A stretch of 51,282 nucleotides of DNA from Rikenellaceae bacterium (GCA_017935625.1 JAGBHC010000045.1:1-51282); one strand, 5' to 3'; positions 33,086-42,984 are shown, counted from the stretch's first letter. Translations and numbers: made by a program. Notes: generated by a model from the letters alone, not told the origin.

Positions 33086-33618
33086 TATACCTGCAACTGT
33101 TTCTGAGTTACCTGAAAATCGGATTTTTCGGTTTCGGCGGCGGATATGCCATGCTCTCGCTCATCCAGAACGAGGTGGTGGTGCAGCACCAATGGCTCAC
33201 CAACGGCCAGTTCGCCGACGTGGTGGCCATCTCCCAAATCACCCCCGGCCCCATCGCCATCAACAGCGCCACCTACATCGGCTATCAGGTCACGGGAAGC
33301 GTGTGGGGCGCCGTGGTGGCCACGTTCGCCGTGAGCCTCCCCTCGCTGACCATCATGCTGGCCATCACCCGCTTCTACCTCAAGCTGCAGGACAACCGAT
33401 ACGTGAAGGGAGCCATGGCGGGCATGCAGCCGATGATGATAGGCATGATTGCGGCCGCGGCCCTGCTGCTCATCTTCCCCCACGACGACACCCGTTCGTT
33501 CATCGACCTGTGGAGCTGGCTGCTCTTCGGACTCTGCCTGGTAGCCTCGATTCGCAAAGTAAACCCCATCCTGCTCATCGTCCTTTCGGCCGCGGCCGGA
33601 ATCCTCATCTACGCCTGA
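33082..33618 (+). CDS. CHR-family (chromate transporter) short protein, second of a pair
   Basis: A 178-residue partner of the preceding CHR protein, with FGGGYAMLSLIQNEVV and TPGPIAINSATYIGYQ as the family signatures and about six membrane helices. The two share about the same layout but are not identical. They probably insert with opposite topology and work as a heterodimer, as shown for other paired short CHR proteins. The ATGA-type overlap with the first gene means coupled translation in near-equal amounts. No chromate-responsive regulator (ChrB) is nearby, so a chromate resistance role is not supported by context. Confidence 0.88.
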   Translation: MIYLQLFLSYLKIGFFGFGGGYAMLSLIQNEVVVQHQWLTNGQFADVVAISQITPGPIAINSATYIGYQVTGSVWGAVVATFAVSLPSLTIMLAITRFYLKLQDNRYVKGAMAGMQPMMIGMIAAAALLLIFPHDDTRSFIDLWSWLLFGLCLVASIRKVNPILLIVLSAAAGILIYA

Positions 33619-33961
33619 CCGGCGCAGCCCCGGCGCCCCGAAGCAGGTCGCCTATCATCCCCTCTTCACTCTTCACTCTTCCCGCACTCCGCACCTACGC
33701 CACGGCCTCTGCACCCGGCTGCCACAGCGCCCGATTCCCGACCGAGCGAACTGCCGCACCGCACAGACCGGACCGACCGCGTCCCCCTGTCCGCCCCTTT
33801 CTCCGTCCGGAACACGCTCCGTTCCCGCCCCCGACACGCCCGGGAGCATCCCCGGCCCGCACGGCACCGCCCGGCCGTCGGAAAATCCGACGAGAAAAAA
33901 CGAATAAAATTTTCGTTTCTCGAATTTTCTGTCTAACTTCGTGTAATAAATACGCAATGAG
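33619..33961. other. Intergenic region, no gene seen; weak promoter near the right end
   Basis: 343 bases. The left part is GC-rich and featureless apart from a short TTCACTC tandem near 33664-33681. The last 65 bases are AT-rich. TAACTTCG (33934-33941) is one mismatch from the -7 consensus and sits 20 bases before the next ATG. Confidence 0.4.
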
Positions 33962-34540
33962 ATGAAAAAACCGGCACTTTTTCTCTGCATGCTCCTGCTG
34001 TGGACGGCATGCGCAGGGCAGGACCTCCGGCCCAAGCAGTCCTATTCGACCTACAACTCCGACCAGGCCACCGGCAAATGGGGCTACGTGAATGCCAACA
34101 CCTACGGCAGCGGCAACTGGGTCATCCAACCCGTATTTGACTATGCCGAGTCGTTCTACGACGGAATGGCCGCCGTGAAAATCGGTTCGCTGTGGGGATT
34201 CATCGACAAAAAGGGCCAAATCGTAATCCCCTGCCAGTGGGAGAGCGTCGGCAACTTCGCCGACGGGCTGGCCAGCGTCAAGAAAGACGGCAAATGGGGG
34301 GCAATCGACCGCGAAGGAAACACGGTGGTCCATTTCCTCTACGACTACGTGGCCGAGTTCTCCAAAGGATACGCCCGCGTCCGGTTGGGCGACAAATGGG
34401 GATTCGTGAACAAACAGGGAACCCCCGTCACCGAGACCAAATACGACAAGGTGTCGAACTTCAACGGCAAGTTCGCCAAAGTGAAAATCGGAGAGCGGAA
34501 CCTCAAGATAGACACCACGGGCAAAGAGTACGAGAAGTAG
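33962..34540 (+). CDS. WG-repeat protein, exported
   Basis: A 192-residue protein with an N-terminal signal (MKKPALFLCMLLLWTACAGQ). The WTAC sequence is an imperfect lipobox, so it may be a lipoprotein. The mature part holds four to five WG repeats of about 25-30 residues: GKWGYVNANTYGSG, SLWGFIDKKGQIVIP, GKWGAIDREGNTVV, DKWGFVNKQGTPV. WG repeats form beta-rich domains with no single known activity. It stands alone on its strand. A second, far larger WG-repeat protein is encoded at 44602-47406. Function unknown. Confidence 0.82.
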   Translation: MKKPALFLCMLLLWTACAGQDLRPKQSYSTYNSDQATGKWGYVNANTYGSGNWVIQPVFDYAESFYDGMAAVKIGSLWGFIDKKGQIVIPCQWESVGNFADGLASVKKDGKWGAIDREGNTVVHFLYDYVAEFSKGYARVRLGDKWGFVNKQGTPVTETKYDKVSNFNGKFAKVKIGERNLKIDTTGKEYEK

Positions 34541-34746
34541 GCCCGCAGACGACACGGCCGCGCAGGCTCCGGAGGGTTCTGCGGCGGAGAGGGCGCATTC
34601 CGCCCCGCATTTGGCCTCATACGCAAAAAGTCCTCCGGGCGGCAGGCGACGGAGCCCGCAAGAGCGATTCCGCCCGCCCCGTTGCAGGACGCACGCCGGA
34701 ACGGTACGTTCCTTCCAGTGCAGCGGTGTGCTTCGCCGCACGCCTC

Positions 34747-35655
34747 TCAGCGCCGGAAACGATAGAAGACCCCGAGCGGCAGCATCTTGCCGCTGCGGTC
34801 GGAGAAGCAGAGCTCGCCGTAGCGCTCCTCGGCCGCCGAACCGAACAACTGATTGACAATGCCTTTGGCCAGCAGAGCCGAAAAACCCATCGAATAGAGA
34901 TTGAAGACCAGAAAGGCCCCCTGCGGCTCGAGCAACGTCGCGCAGCACTCCAGCAATTCGCCGATGTGCTGTTCGAGCACCCACTTCTCGCCTTCGGGAC
35001 CGCGCCCGTAGGCCGGCGGGTCGAGCACGATGCCCCGGTAGCGCCGACCGCGCTTGACCTCGCGCCGCACGAACTTCAGGGCATCGTCCACAATCCACCG
35101 CACGCCGTCCAGTCCGCTCAGCTCCATGTTCTCGCGCCCCCACGACACCACCTGCTTCACCGAATCGACATGCGTCACCTCGGCCCCGGCGCTGCATGCG
35201 GCCAGCGTCGCTCCGCCCGTGTAGGCGAACAGGTTGAGCACGCGGACCGGCTCCGCACCCGGCGCTCCGGCCGGCGAAGCGCCCAGCCGACGGCAGCTGT
35301 CGTAGATGAAATTCCAGTTCTCGGCCTGCTCGGGGAAAAGCCCCACGTGCTTGAACGAGGTGAGCCCCAGCCGCATGCGCAACGACATGCCGCCGTAGCG
35401 GTAGGCCACCGTCCAGCGCGAAGGCATCTGCGGCGCACAATTCCACTCGCCGCGGTCGTCGCTGCGCGAATCCTTGCGGAAACGGGCCGAAGCCAACCGC
35501 TCCCACTCGCGCTGCGGAAGACTCTTGTGCCAGATGGCCTGCGGCTCGGGGCGCGAGACCACCCAGCGGCCGAACCGTTCGAGTTTCTCGAAATCGCCGC
35601 TGTCTATCAGTTCATAATCCTCCCACCGGGGAGTAAGCAACTCAACTCCTGCCAT
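34747..35655 (-). CDS. RlmI-like class I SAM-dependent methyltransferase
   Basis: A 302-residue methyltransferase of the RlmI/RlmK type. After an N-terminal beta-rich domain (about 1-110) comes the Rossmann domain: VLNLFAYTGGATLAA (SAM motif I), VTHVDSVKQVVSWGREN (motif II acid) and GIVLDPPAYGRG (DPP motif IV, as in rRNA methyltransferases). The likely substrate is a cytosine or guanine in 23S rRNA, but the target cannot be told from sequence. It is downstream of a U32-family gene on the same strand, 274 bases apart. Confidence 0.8.
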   Translation of the reverse strand: MAGVELLTPRWEDYELIDSGDFEKLERFGRWVVSRPEPQAIWHKSLPQREWERLASARFRKDSRSDDRGEWNCAPQMPSRWTVAYRYGGMSLRMRLGLTSFKHVGLFPEQAENWNFIYDSCRRLGASPAGAPGAEPVRVLNLFAYTGGATLAACSAGAEVTHVDSVKQVVSWGRENMELSGLDGVRWIVDDALKFVRREVKRGRRYRGIVLDPPAYGRGPEGEKWVLEQHIGELLECCATLLEPQGAFLVFNLYSMGFSALLAKGIVNQLFGSAAEERYGELCFSDRSGKMLPLGVFYRFRR

Positions 35656-35929
35656 ATCTCGATTTATCTTTCATATCCTTTTCCATTCCGCCTCCCTGCC
35701 GCAGCCCCTCCCGGTCCCAAGGGTCCGCCGCCCGAAGTCTCTCCGCCGCCGGAAATCCGCTCCCGACGGCCCTCCGCGGCCGGTCCCGTTCCGGTCCTGC
35801 CCCGGTCCAGGACACCCGCCCGGAGTCTCCCCGCCGTAAAAGACTGCGCCCCACGGCCCGACGCTCAGGATGCCTCTCGCCGGGAGAAACGCTCCCCGGC
35901 CCCTCGGTCCGGAATGCCGGAAGCACGGC

Positions 35930-37756
35930 TCAGGGCTTCTGCTCGTAGACCAGACTCATCCGGCAATTCGCACAGTCGAACTCCAGCCGATAGCGGTGCA
36001 CGCCCCGTTCCAGATAGAGCTCCCCCTTCAGGGAGGGATGCTCGCGCAGGCACTGCCCCAGCTCCCGGCGGATGCAATAGGAGGAGGTCATCACCCGCTC
36101 GCCCGCCATCGAGGCCCGCAGGTCGAGGCCCGGTTCGATATGCCGCACGCCGTGGTCGCGGTAGAAGCGTTCCGAAAGCGAATTGGTGACATTGGCCCGG
36201 CAGTCGAGTTCGGTCTCGGGATAAGGCAGCGCCATCTGCTCCCGCCGCAGATTCCGCTGCGGCGGACGGCCGGCCAACGCTTCGCGGAGACGCTGCAACG
36301 CCTCGCGCCGCAGCTCGTTTATCAGCGACACCGGCACGAAAACCACGGGTCCCGCAATCTCCACGCGCCCCACCCGGAACATCGTGTCGCCGCTCTTGGC
36401 GCACTGTTCGCGCAGGGTGGCGGCCATGCGCTCCGCATCGCGGGCCGGCTCGAAAGCCCCGCTCCGCACAGCCGAGGCACTCGTTCCGTCAGAAACGGCG
36501 AAGCTCAGCCTCACCTCCCCGGCCGACAGCTCCACCGACGCAGCCGCCTCCACAGTGCGTTTCATGCGGCTGCGCTCCAGCTGCTGGCGGAACCGGTGGT
36601 CGTAGTTGCGATAGAGCTCGCACCCCACGGCAATGCCCTCCATGCGGTTGGGGACGACCATACCGTCGGGCCGCACGGCATTGATATTCGTACCGACCAG
36701 GCCCGCTCCGTTCCGCAGGCACACTCCGTCGCCGGCAGCCAGGTCGTGGGGCGTGTCGAGCCCGAATCCGTCGCGGCGCACCCGGTTCACCCGGCCGATG
36801 AATTCGCCGACAGCCTTCGGAGTGTCGAACGACGCCACGCCGCGCCGCACGCCGTCGAAGAAATAGGCGGTCTCGCCCCGCAGGAAACTCTTGGCCGGAG
36901 CCGGCGTGAAGTCGGGGCGGCTCTCCCCGACGGAAGCCCGCCGCAGATGAGGCCGCAGGGCCAGCTCCCGGTCGATGACGCCGCGGTAATAGGCCACGAC
37001 GTTGCGTATGTAGGAGACGTCTTTCAGACGCCCTTCGATTTTGAAAGAGGTGATGCCCGCATCGAGCAGCTCGGGAATACGGGCCGAAAGATTGAGGTCC
37101 ATGACCGACAGCAGGTGTTTCCCCTTGCATATCGTCCGCCGGTCGGCATCGGTCAAATCGTAGCTCAGGCGGCACGGCTGGCTGCACTGGCCGCGATTGC
37201 CGCTCCGCTCGCTCTGGGTGCGGCTCAGAAAACACCGGCCACTGTACCCCACGCAGATGGCCCCGTGGACGAAACATTCGAGCTCCGCGTCGCAGGCCTC
37301 CCGAATCCGCTTTATCTGCCCGAAGGTGAGGCCCCGTTCGAGTATCACCCGCGAGAATCCCGCACCGGAGAGAAAGCCGACCTGCTCGGGAGTCATGTTG
37401 CACATCTGGGTGGAGGCGTGCATCTCCACGCCGTCGAGCCCCATCCTCAGATAGGCGGGGTCCTGCACGATGAGCGCATCCACTCCGGCGTCAATCAGTT
37501 CGCGGGCCGTGCGTTCGGCTTCCGGCAGTTCGTGCTCGTACAGCACGGTGTTGAGCGTGGCGTATATGCGCACGCCGAACGGACGGGCGTAGGCGACCAG
37601 CCGGGCGATGTCGTCCGCGGAGTTGGCCGCCGCATGACGGGCCCCGAATCCCCGGCCGCCGATGTAGACGGCATCGGCTCCGCTATCGACGGCGACGATG
37701 CCCGCCTGCAGGTCGCGGGCCGGCGCAAGAAGTTCTATTTTCGCAGATGCACCCAT
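35930..37756 (-). CDS. U32-family peptidase / RlhA-like RNA hydroxylation protein
   Basis: A 608-residue U32-family protein: N-terminal barrel-like domain with LLAPARDLQAGIVAVDSGADAVYIGG, the family signature ECFVHGAICVGYSGRCF near 160-176, and SQPCRLSYDL. The four Cys of this region (two in the signature and two in GQCSQPC) are the expected iron-sulphur ligands. A C-terminal extension (about 380-608, DUF3656-like) makes it the long form. In E. coli the long paralogue RlhA (YdcP) is needed for hydroxylation of C2501 of 23S rRNA, so that role is more likely than proteolysis, though the family was first named as collagenase. A translation-related role fits the rRNA methyltransferase-like gene that follows. 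Confidence 0.85.
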   Translation of the reverse strand: MGASAKIELLAPARDLQAGIVAVDSGADAVYIGGRGFGARHAAANSADDIARLVAYARPFGVRIYATLNTVLYEHELPEAERTARELIDAGVDALIVQDPAYLRMGLDGVEMHASTQMCNMTPEQVGFLSGAGFSRVILERGLTFGQIKRIREACDAELECFVHGAICVGYSGRCFLSRTQSERSGNRGQCSQPCRLSYDLTDADRRTICKGKHLLSVMDLNLSARIPELLDAGITSFKIEGRLKDVSYIRNVVAYYRGVIDRELALRPHLRRASVGESRPDFTPAPAKSFLRGETAYFFDGVRRGVASFDTPKAVGEFIGRVNRVRRDGFGLDTPHDLAAGDGVCLRNGAGLVGTNINAVRPDGMVVPNRMEGIAVGCELYRNYDHRFRQQLERSRMKRTVEAAASVELSAGEVRLSFAVSDGTSASAVRSGAFEPARDAERMAATLREQCAKSGDTMFRVGRVEIAGPVVFVPVSLINELRREALQRLREALAGRPPQRNLRREQMALPYPETELDCRANVTNSLSERFYRDHGVRHIEPGLDLRASMAGERVMTSSYCIRRELGQCLREHPSLKGELYLERGVHRYRLEFDCANCRMSLVYEQKP

Positions 37757-37890
37757 AAGTCGGGGACAAAGATACGCAATAATCCGGGAACCGCCGTGTC
37801 GCGGCGGTCAAAAAAGGAACCGGACCCGCCCCGCCGATGCGGCCCCCCCGAGACCGGCCCCCGCAGCAGCGTACGCATCCACCCGCCCCG

Positions 37891-37929
37891 GAAAAACGGA
37901 AACGGGCGACCCCCACAGGGAGTCGCCCG
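37891..37929 (-). terminator. Intrinsic terminator after the TPR gene
   Basis: An 8-bp stem (37903-37910 with 37922-37929) extended by CCC/GGG around a mismatch, followed on the minus strand by TTCCGTTTTTCC. Confidence 0.7.
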
Positions 37930-37967
37930 CCGCAGCGGAACATGCGTCCGCCGTATCTCTGCCCGGA

Positions 37968-38930
37968 TTATTTGCTCAGGGCGGCAATCTGTGCCTTGGC
38001 CTCGGCAACCATGTCGCCGGCGGTCACCTTGCGGAAGGTGGCGATGGCCTTGTCCTTCATCTGCTTGTTGGTGTAAGCGGCACCGATGAAGAAGTAAGCG
38101 TTGGACTTGGCTACCTCGTCGGGCTGGGCGGCAACCACCTCCTCGCCGATTTCGGCCACCTTGTCGTAGTTCTTCATGTTATTGTAGGTCTGAAGACGAA
38201 GCATCTGTACACCGGCATTGGCGGGGTCTACGGCCATGGCCTGCTCGATGATTGCGAGCGCACCTTCGTAGTCCTTCTCGCTGCCCTTCTTGGCGCCCTC
38301 GGCCACGTAATACTCGCAGAGCTTGGAGGTGGCGGTCGTCGCGTCCTCCTCGTACTTGCTGTGCTTGTCCTTGAGGGCGATAATCGACTTGTACACCTCG
38401 CTGCCCTTCTCCAGGTCACCCAGCTCGCAGTAGCTCATGGCCAGGTTCAGACCCAGCGCGGTGTTGTTGGGGTCGGCCTCGTAGCCCTTGGCGAAGATGC
38501 TCGCAGCGGTGGCGTAGTCCTTGTTGTTGAACGCCTCGCCGCCCTGTGCGGTATAGGCACGGCCGATGTAGGCCTTGGCTTTCTGCGCGGTGGCGGGGTC
38601 CGACATCTCGCCTTTGTCCGCCGCCAGCTGGAAGTTCTTGATGGCATTGTCGTAGTCCTTGGCCTGCAGTGCGCGGCCGCCCAGCTGATAGTAGCATACG
38701 ACCAGATACTTCTGAGCCTGACGTACGGTCTCCACCACTTCGTCGCCCGCATCCAGTCCGGTGGCGATAGCCTTTTCGAACGCAGCGGCCGCAGCGGCGT
38801 AATCCTTCTTCTGCATGAGGGCTCCCGCCTCGTTGTACTGAGTGGTGAACTCCTCGGGGGTCTGGGCATAGAGCGCCGCGGAAGCGAATACGGCGAACAA
38901 TGTCATCGCAAAAAACTTCATCTTCTTCAT
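37968..38930 (-). CDS. Exported TPR-repeat protein
   Basis: A 320-residue protein with a signal peptide (MKKMKFFAMTLFAVFASAALYAQ) and at least five tetratricopeptide units: DYAAAAAAFEKAIATG, DYDNAIKNFQLAADKG, DYATAASIFAKGYEADP, DYEGALAIIEQAMAVDP and KDKAIATFRKV. It has no catalytic domain and should act as a periplasmic scaffold for protein contacts. A strong promoter at 38995-39025 and a terminator downstream make it a single-gene unit, probably well expressed. Codon use is homogeneous with neighbours. Partner proteins are unknown. Confidence 0.88.
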   Translation of the reverse strand: MKKMKFFAMTLFAVFASAALYAQTPEEFTTQYNEAGALMQKKDYAAAAAAFEKAIATGLDAGDEVVETVRQAQKYLVVCYYQLGGRALQAKDYDNAIKNFQLAADKGEMSDPATAQKAKAYIGRAYTAQGGEAFNNKDYATAASIFAKGYEADPNNTALGLNLAMSYCELGDLEKGSEVYKSIIALKDKHSKYEEDATTATSKLCEYYVAEGAKKGSEKDYEGALAIIEQAMAVDPANAGVQMLRLQTYNNMKNYDKVAEIGEEVVAAQPDEVAKSNAYFFIGAAYTNKQMKDKAIATFRKVTAGDMVAEAKAQIAALSK

Positions 38931-38994
38931 AATGTTTAAACGTATTTTAGATTCGAATTTGATTTAGTGTCTTCAAAAAAAGCGTTTCAAATCG

Positions 38995-39025
38995 CAAAAT
39001 TACTATTTTTTTCCATCCGTGCAAA
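38995..39025 (-). promoter_or_regulatory. Consensus Bacteroidota promoter for the TPR gene
   Basis: Minus-strand TTTG (39025-39022), exactly 19 bases, then TAATTTTG (39002-38995). The leader is about 60 bases. It begins 4 bases past the tadA stop. Confidence 0.75.
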
Positions 39026-39028
39026 TCT

Positions 39029-39478
39029 CTAACGCCGCAGAGCCGCGAAAAATTGTGTCACCAGCCGGGAGCACTCCTCTTCGAGCACCCCGCCGCACAG
39101 CACCGTCCGCGGATGCAGCAGCGAGGGCCCGAAACGCAGGAATCCGCGTTTGGGGTCGGCCGCCCCGTAGACCACCCGCCCCACCTGGCTCCACGCACAG
39201 GCGCCGGCACACATGACGCACGGCTCCACGGTCACATACAGCGTGCATTCGTTCAGATACTTACCGCCCAGCGTGGCCGCCGCAGCCGTCACGGCCTGCA
39301 TCTCGGCATGGGCCGTGGCATCGCCCAGCGTCTCGACCAGATTGTGCCCCCGGCCCACGACCGTTCCGCCGCACACCACCACCGCTCCGATGGGCACTTC
39401 GCCCCGTTCCAGCGCCTTGCGTGCCTCGCCGAGCGCCGAGCGCATAAAAAATTCATCGCTTTTCTGTTCCGATTCCAT
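39029..39478 (-). CDS. tadA: tRNA-specific adenosine deaminase TadA
   Basis: A 149-residue deaminase of normal length. Zinc ligands and catalytic Glu are H57 and E59 in AHAEMQA, and C87/C90 in [18 protein letters not shown] and GRGHN are typical TadA segments. It converts the wobble adenosine of tRNA-Arg(ACG) to inosine. The gene is divergent from aspS and shares an 87-base promoter region with it. Confidence 0.95.
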   Translation of the reverse strand: MESEQKSDEFFMRSALGEARKALERGEVPIGAVVVCGGTVVGRGHNLVETLGDATAHAEMQAVTAAAATLGGKYLNECTLYVTVEPCVMCAGACAWSQVGRVVYGAADPKRGFLRFGPSLLHPRTVLCGGVLEEECSRLVTQFFAALRR

Positions 39479-39488
39479 AGAAAATTAG

Positions 39489-39496
39489 TACTTTTG
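39489..39496 (+). promoter_or_regulatory. aspS -7 box
   Basis: TACTTTTG fits TAnnTTTG, 69 bases before the aspS ATG. The -33 element is weak (TTTC at 39461). Confidence 0.5.
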
Positions 39497-39530
39497 GGGT
39501 TGCAAAACCCGCATCGGGGTATTCCGGATG

Positions 39531-39561
39531 CAAAAATAGACAACAAGAGACAAAATAACAA
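39531..39561 (-). promoter_or_regulatory. tadA promoter
   Basis: Minus-strand TTG (39561-39559), 20 bases, then TATTTTTG (39538-39531); the leader would be about 45 bases. Confidence 0.6.
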
Positions 39562-39565
39562 CGAT

Positions 39566-41323
39566 ATGTACAGAAGTCACACTTGCGGCCAACTCAGAAG
39601 CCGCGATGTAAACACCACGGTAACGCTCGCCGGATGGGTACAGAAAGTACGCAACCTCGGAGCCATGACCTTTATCGACCTGCGCGACCGCTACGGCATC
39701 ACCCAGCTGGTGGTGGAGGAGCACTCCGCCGAAGAGGTGAAACAGACCGCAGCCCAGCTGGGCCGCGAATTCGTCATCCAGGCCACCGGAAAAGTCATCG
39801 AACGCGCCTCGAAAAACCCCCGCATGGAGACCGGCGACATCGAGGTGTCGGTGGAGCGACTCGTCATCCTCAACCGCGCCCAGACCCCGCCCTTCACCAT
39901 CGAGGACAACAGCGACGGCGGCGACGACCTGAGAATGAAGTACCGCTACCTCGACCTGAGACGCAACCCGCTGAAAAACGCGATGATTCTGCGTCACAAG
40001 ATGGCCCAGTCCATCCGCACGTTCCTCGACTCGGAGGGTTTCCTGGAGATAGAGACCCCCTACCTCATCAAGTCCACCCCCGAGGGAGCACGCGACTTCG
40101 TGGTGCCCAGCCGCATGAACCCCAACGAATTCTACGCCCTGCCCCAGTCGCCGCAGACCTTCAAGCAGCTGCTGATGGTGGCCGGATACGACAAATATTT
40201 CCAGATTGTCCGCTGCTTCCGCGACGAGGACCTGCGGGCCGACCGGCAGCCCGAATTCACGCAGATTGACTGCGAAATGTCCTTCGTGGAGCAGGAAGAC
40301 GTGCTGGAGGTGTTCGAAAGAATGGCCAAGTTCATGTTCAAGAACACGCTCGGCGTGGAGTTCGACTACCCGTTCCGCCGCATGCCCTGGAGCGAAGCGA
40401 TGGCCAAATACGGCAGCGACAAACCCGATATCCGCTTCGGCATGGAGTTCTGCGAACTCACCTCGGCGGCACAGGGCAACGGCTTCTCGGTCTTCGACTC
40501 GGCCGAATACGTGGGCGCGATAGCCGCTCCGGGCTGCGCCTCCTACACCCGCAAGCAGATAGACGAGCTCACCGAATTCATCAAGCGGCCCCAGGTGGGC
40601 GCCAAAGGCCTGGTGTGGGTGCGGCTCGAAGCCGACGGCAGCGTCAAGTCGAGCGTGGACAAATTCTATTCGCCCGACCAGCTCCGCAAGTGGGCCGAGA
40701 TGGCGGGTGCCCGCCCCGGCGACATGCTCTTCCTGGTCGCCGACAAGCGCAAACGCGCCCTTTCGGCGCTGTGCGAACTGCGTCTGGAACTCGGCGAACG
40801 TCTGGGCCTGCGCGACAAGAGCAAGTTCGCCCCGCTGTGGGTGGTGGACTTCCCCCTGCTGGAGTGGGACGACGAGACGCAGCGCTTCTATGCGATGCAC
40901 CACCCCTTCACCTCTCCCAAGCCGGAGGACATTCCCCTCTTCGACACCGACCCCGGTAAGATTCGCGCCAACGCCTACGACTTCGTGGTGAACGGCGTGG
41001 AGGTGGGCGGCGGCTCGATTCGTATCCACGACGCCCAGTTGCAACACAGAATGTTCGACATACTCGGCTTCACCCCCGAAAAGGCCGAGGAACAGTTCGG
41101 ATTCCTGATGAACGCATTCAAGTTCGGCGCACCGCCCCACGGAGGTCTGGCCTTCGGATTCGACCGCTTCTGCTCGCTGTTCGGCGGCGCCGACTCGATT
41201 CGCGACTACATCGCCTTCCCCAAGAACAACTCGGGCCGCGACATGATGATAGACGCCCCCTCGCCCATCGACAAGGCCCAGCTCGACGAATTGTGCCTGA
41301 CCCTGACCGAACCAAAAAAATAG
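39566..41323 (+). CDS. aspS: Aspartyl-tRNA synthetase, bacterial type
   Basis: A 585-residue class IIb synthetase of normal bacterial length. It has an N-terminal OB-fold anticodon domain (about 1-105, [19 protein letters not shown]), then motif 1 (FLEIETPYL), and motif 2 with [20 protein letters not shown] and [20 protein letters not shown] (the first two Q/F determinants of Asp binding). A bacterial GAD insertion domain (about 290-410) and motif 3 (GLAFGFDRF) complete it. The start at 39566 gives the conserved [11 protein letters not shown] beginning. It charges tRNA-Asp in the cytoplasm. Confidence 0.96.
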   Translation: MYRSHTCGQLRSRDVNTTVTLAGWVQKVRNLGAMTFIDLRDRYGITQLVVEEHSAEEVKQTAAQLGREFVIQATGKVIERASKNPRMETGDIEVSVERLVILNRAQTPPFTIEDNSDGGDDLRMKYRYLDLRRNPLKNAMILRHKMAQSIRTFLDSEGFLEIETPYLIKSTPEGARDFVVPSRMNPNEFYALPQSPQTFKQLLMVAGYDKYFQIVRCFRDEDLRADRQPEFTQIDCEMSFVEQEDVLEVFERMAKFMFKNTLGVEFDYPFRRMPWSEAMAKYGSDKPDIRFGMEFCELTSAAQGNGFSVFDSAEYVGAIAAPGCASYTRKQIDELTEFIKRPQVGAKGLVWVRLEADGSVKSSVDKFYSPDQLRKWAEMAGARPGDMLFLVADKRKRALSALCELRLELGERLGLRDKSKFAPLWVVDFPLLEWDDETQRFYAMHHPFTSPKPEDIPLFDTDPGKIRANAYDFVVNGVEVGGGSIRIHDAQLQHRMFDILGFTPEKAEEQFGFLMNAFKFGAPPHGGLAFGFDRFCSLFGGADSIRDYIAFPKNNSGRDMMIDAPSPIDKAQLDELCLTLTEPKK

Positions 41324-41344
41324 GAGACGACACACCGATACGAC

Positions 41345-41380
41345 AAGCGGCAGCCCCGGAACGGGGACTGCCGCTTTTTT
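41345..41380 (+). terminator. Intrinsic terminator after aspS
   Basis: An interrupted GC-rich stem between AAGCGGCAG (41345-41353) and CTGCCGCTT, with a CCCG/CGGG upper stem, ending in six T (41375-41380). Confidence 0.82.
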
Positions 41381-41396
41381 ATCCGCACCGCGTCCG

Positions 41397-42707
41397 CTAC
41401 CGCCTCTCCCCCTCCGGCAAACGGGCGGCATACCAGCCGTAGCACCCCACGAAGACGAAACAGAAAGCCGGAATCACGAACGAATAGCCGATGCTGTCCG
41501 TCTGGTCGGCAATCACCCCCTGCAGCGCGGTCATCACCGCTCCGCCCAGGACGGCCATCACCAATCCCGCTCCGCCGATTTTGGCATCTTCGGCGGAGAG
41601 TCCCTCGCAGGTCAGTCCGAAGAGGGTGGGAACCATCGGCGACATGCAGGCCGAAACGGCAATCAGCGCCGTCACCGCTATCATCCCCCCGGAGAACATC
41701 ACCAGTCCCGTGAGGCACACGGCCGCGATGGACGCATAGACGAGCAGCACCCCCGGACGCACGTAGCGCATGAGCACCGCGAAACAGAAACGGGCCGCGA
41801 CGAAGACCAGAACGGAAATCAGAGAGACGAAAGCGCCCCCGGCCTCGTCCCGGCCGGTCTGCTCCATCGCCACCCGGGCCGCGTAGGACCACACGCCTGT
41901 CTGGGCCCCCACACAGAGGAACTGCGCCGCGACACCCGACATATAGCGCCGGTCGTCAATCAGCCGCCGCAGCGAATCGCCCGCCGACGGAGTCTGACCG
42001 GAATGGGCATTCTCCTCGATGCGGGCCATGCGGGCACGCCGCAGCACCGCAAACAGCAAGGCCAGCACCACCCCCGTGCCGACATAGGTCAGCGCCGCGG
42101 CCGGCACACCGGCCGCCTGTACGGAGGCCGCCACGCCGGATTCCACGACCGTTCCCGCCGAAGCGCCGGCCGCATGCAGACTCTCCGGGGTGAACGACCG
42201 GCCGAGCAGCAGGCCGGCCGCCGCCCCTGCGGAACCGAACGCCTGCGCGAGATTGAGGCGGCGGAGGGCCGTCCGCGGCGAGCCGAGGGAGAGCAGGTAG
42301 GGATTGGCCGAAGTCTCCAGCACGGAGTATCCGACCGCCAGCAGACAGACGGCGGTCAGAGAGAGGGCGGAGCCTGCGGTCCGGAGCGCCGGATAGAAGA
42401 GCAGGCACCCCGCGGCGCAGACGGCCAGGCCGAGCGCCAGACCGCGGCGATAGCAGAACCGCCGGTTGAAGAGGGCCGCCGGCAGGGCGAAAAAGAGACA
42501 GGAGCCGTAGAAGAGCATCCGGACGAGCGACGCCGGAGTGTCGGAGAGTTTCACGACGCGCCCGAAGAGCGCCGGCAGCGCACCGGTCATGCCGACGGCC
42601 ACACCCATGAAAAAGAAGAGTAAGACGATAAGCAGAAACGGCCGCCGCGTCGAAACGCCGCTGCCGAGCATAAACATTCCGTCGTCCGTAGAGTTGCGAT
42701 TCCTCAT
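41397..42707 (-). CDS. MFS sugar transporter, FucP-like
   Basis: A 436-residue protein with 12 membrane helices of the fucose/glucose-galactose:proton symporter branch. FFFMGVAVGMTGALPALFGRVVKLSD near the N-terminus and SVLETSANPYLLSLG (the FucP ETxANPY motif) are diagnostic. SMCMSPMVPTLFGL-like sequence (ACMSPMVPTLFGLTCEGL) appears in helix 10. The start at 42707 gives MRNRNSTDD; an ATG at 42737 would add ten residues. It would import a monosaccharide; which one is not known, and no sugar-degrading genes adjoin it. Confidence 0.88.
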   Translation of the reverse strand: MRNRNSTDDGMFMLGSGVSTRRPFLLIVLLFFFMGVAVGMTGALPALFGRVVKLSDTPASLVRMLFYGSCLFFALPAALFNRRFCYRRGLALGLAVCAAGCLLFYPALRTAGSALSLTAVCLLAVGYSVLETSANPYLLSLGSPRTALRRLNLAQAFGSAGAAAGLLLGRSFTPESLHAAGASAGTVVESGVAASVQAAGVPAAALTYVGTGVVLALLFAVLRRARMARIEENAHSGQTPSAGDSLRRLIDDRRYMSGVAAQFLCVGAQTGVWSYAARVAMEQTGRDEAGGAFVSLISVLVFVAARFCFAVLMRYVRPGVLLVYASIAAVCLTGLVMFSGGMIAVTALIAVSACMSPMVPTLFGLTCEGLSAEDAKIGGAGLVMAVLGGAVMTALQGVIADQTDSIGYSFVIPAFCFVFVGCYGWYAARLPEGERR

Positions 42708-42940
42708 AACCGATATGCGTTTAGCTGTCAGACACACCGTCCGGGTTACAAAAACCAGGCAAATCGCCTCCCGTTCCGCGCGTCTTCCCCGAAAGGAAGC
42801 GCCGGAGCGGATTTCCGAGCGGGTCCTCCACTCCGTCGAAATCAGGCAACAAACGATTGATTTTCAACGAAGAATCATTTCACGGCGCTTTCCGTCCCGT
42901 TCGGAGACATCACTTTTTGCAAAAAAAGTAGCGGAAAAAA

Positions 42941-42971
42941 TTTGCAGGTTCCGAAAATTACGCTACCTTTG
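42941..42971 (+). promoter_or_regulatory. Consensus promoter of tRNA-Val
   Basis: TTTG (42941-42944), 19 bases, TACCTTTG (42964-42971); the mature tRNA begins 14 bases later. Confidence 0.82.
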
Positions 42972-42984
42972 CATTCGCAATTGA

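Noticed and set aside
32537-33618. Chromate resistance operon
   Set aside because: Only the CHR transporter pair is present; there is no chrB-like regulator or other resistance gene, and the genes belong to the hydrogenase-related operon.
39485-41431. 648-residue open frame opposite aspS
   Set aside because: A GC-driven antisense shadow; aspS motifs are complete on the plus strand.
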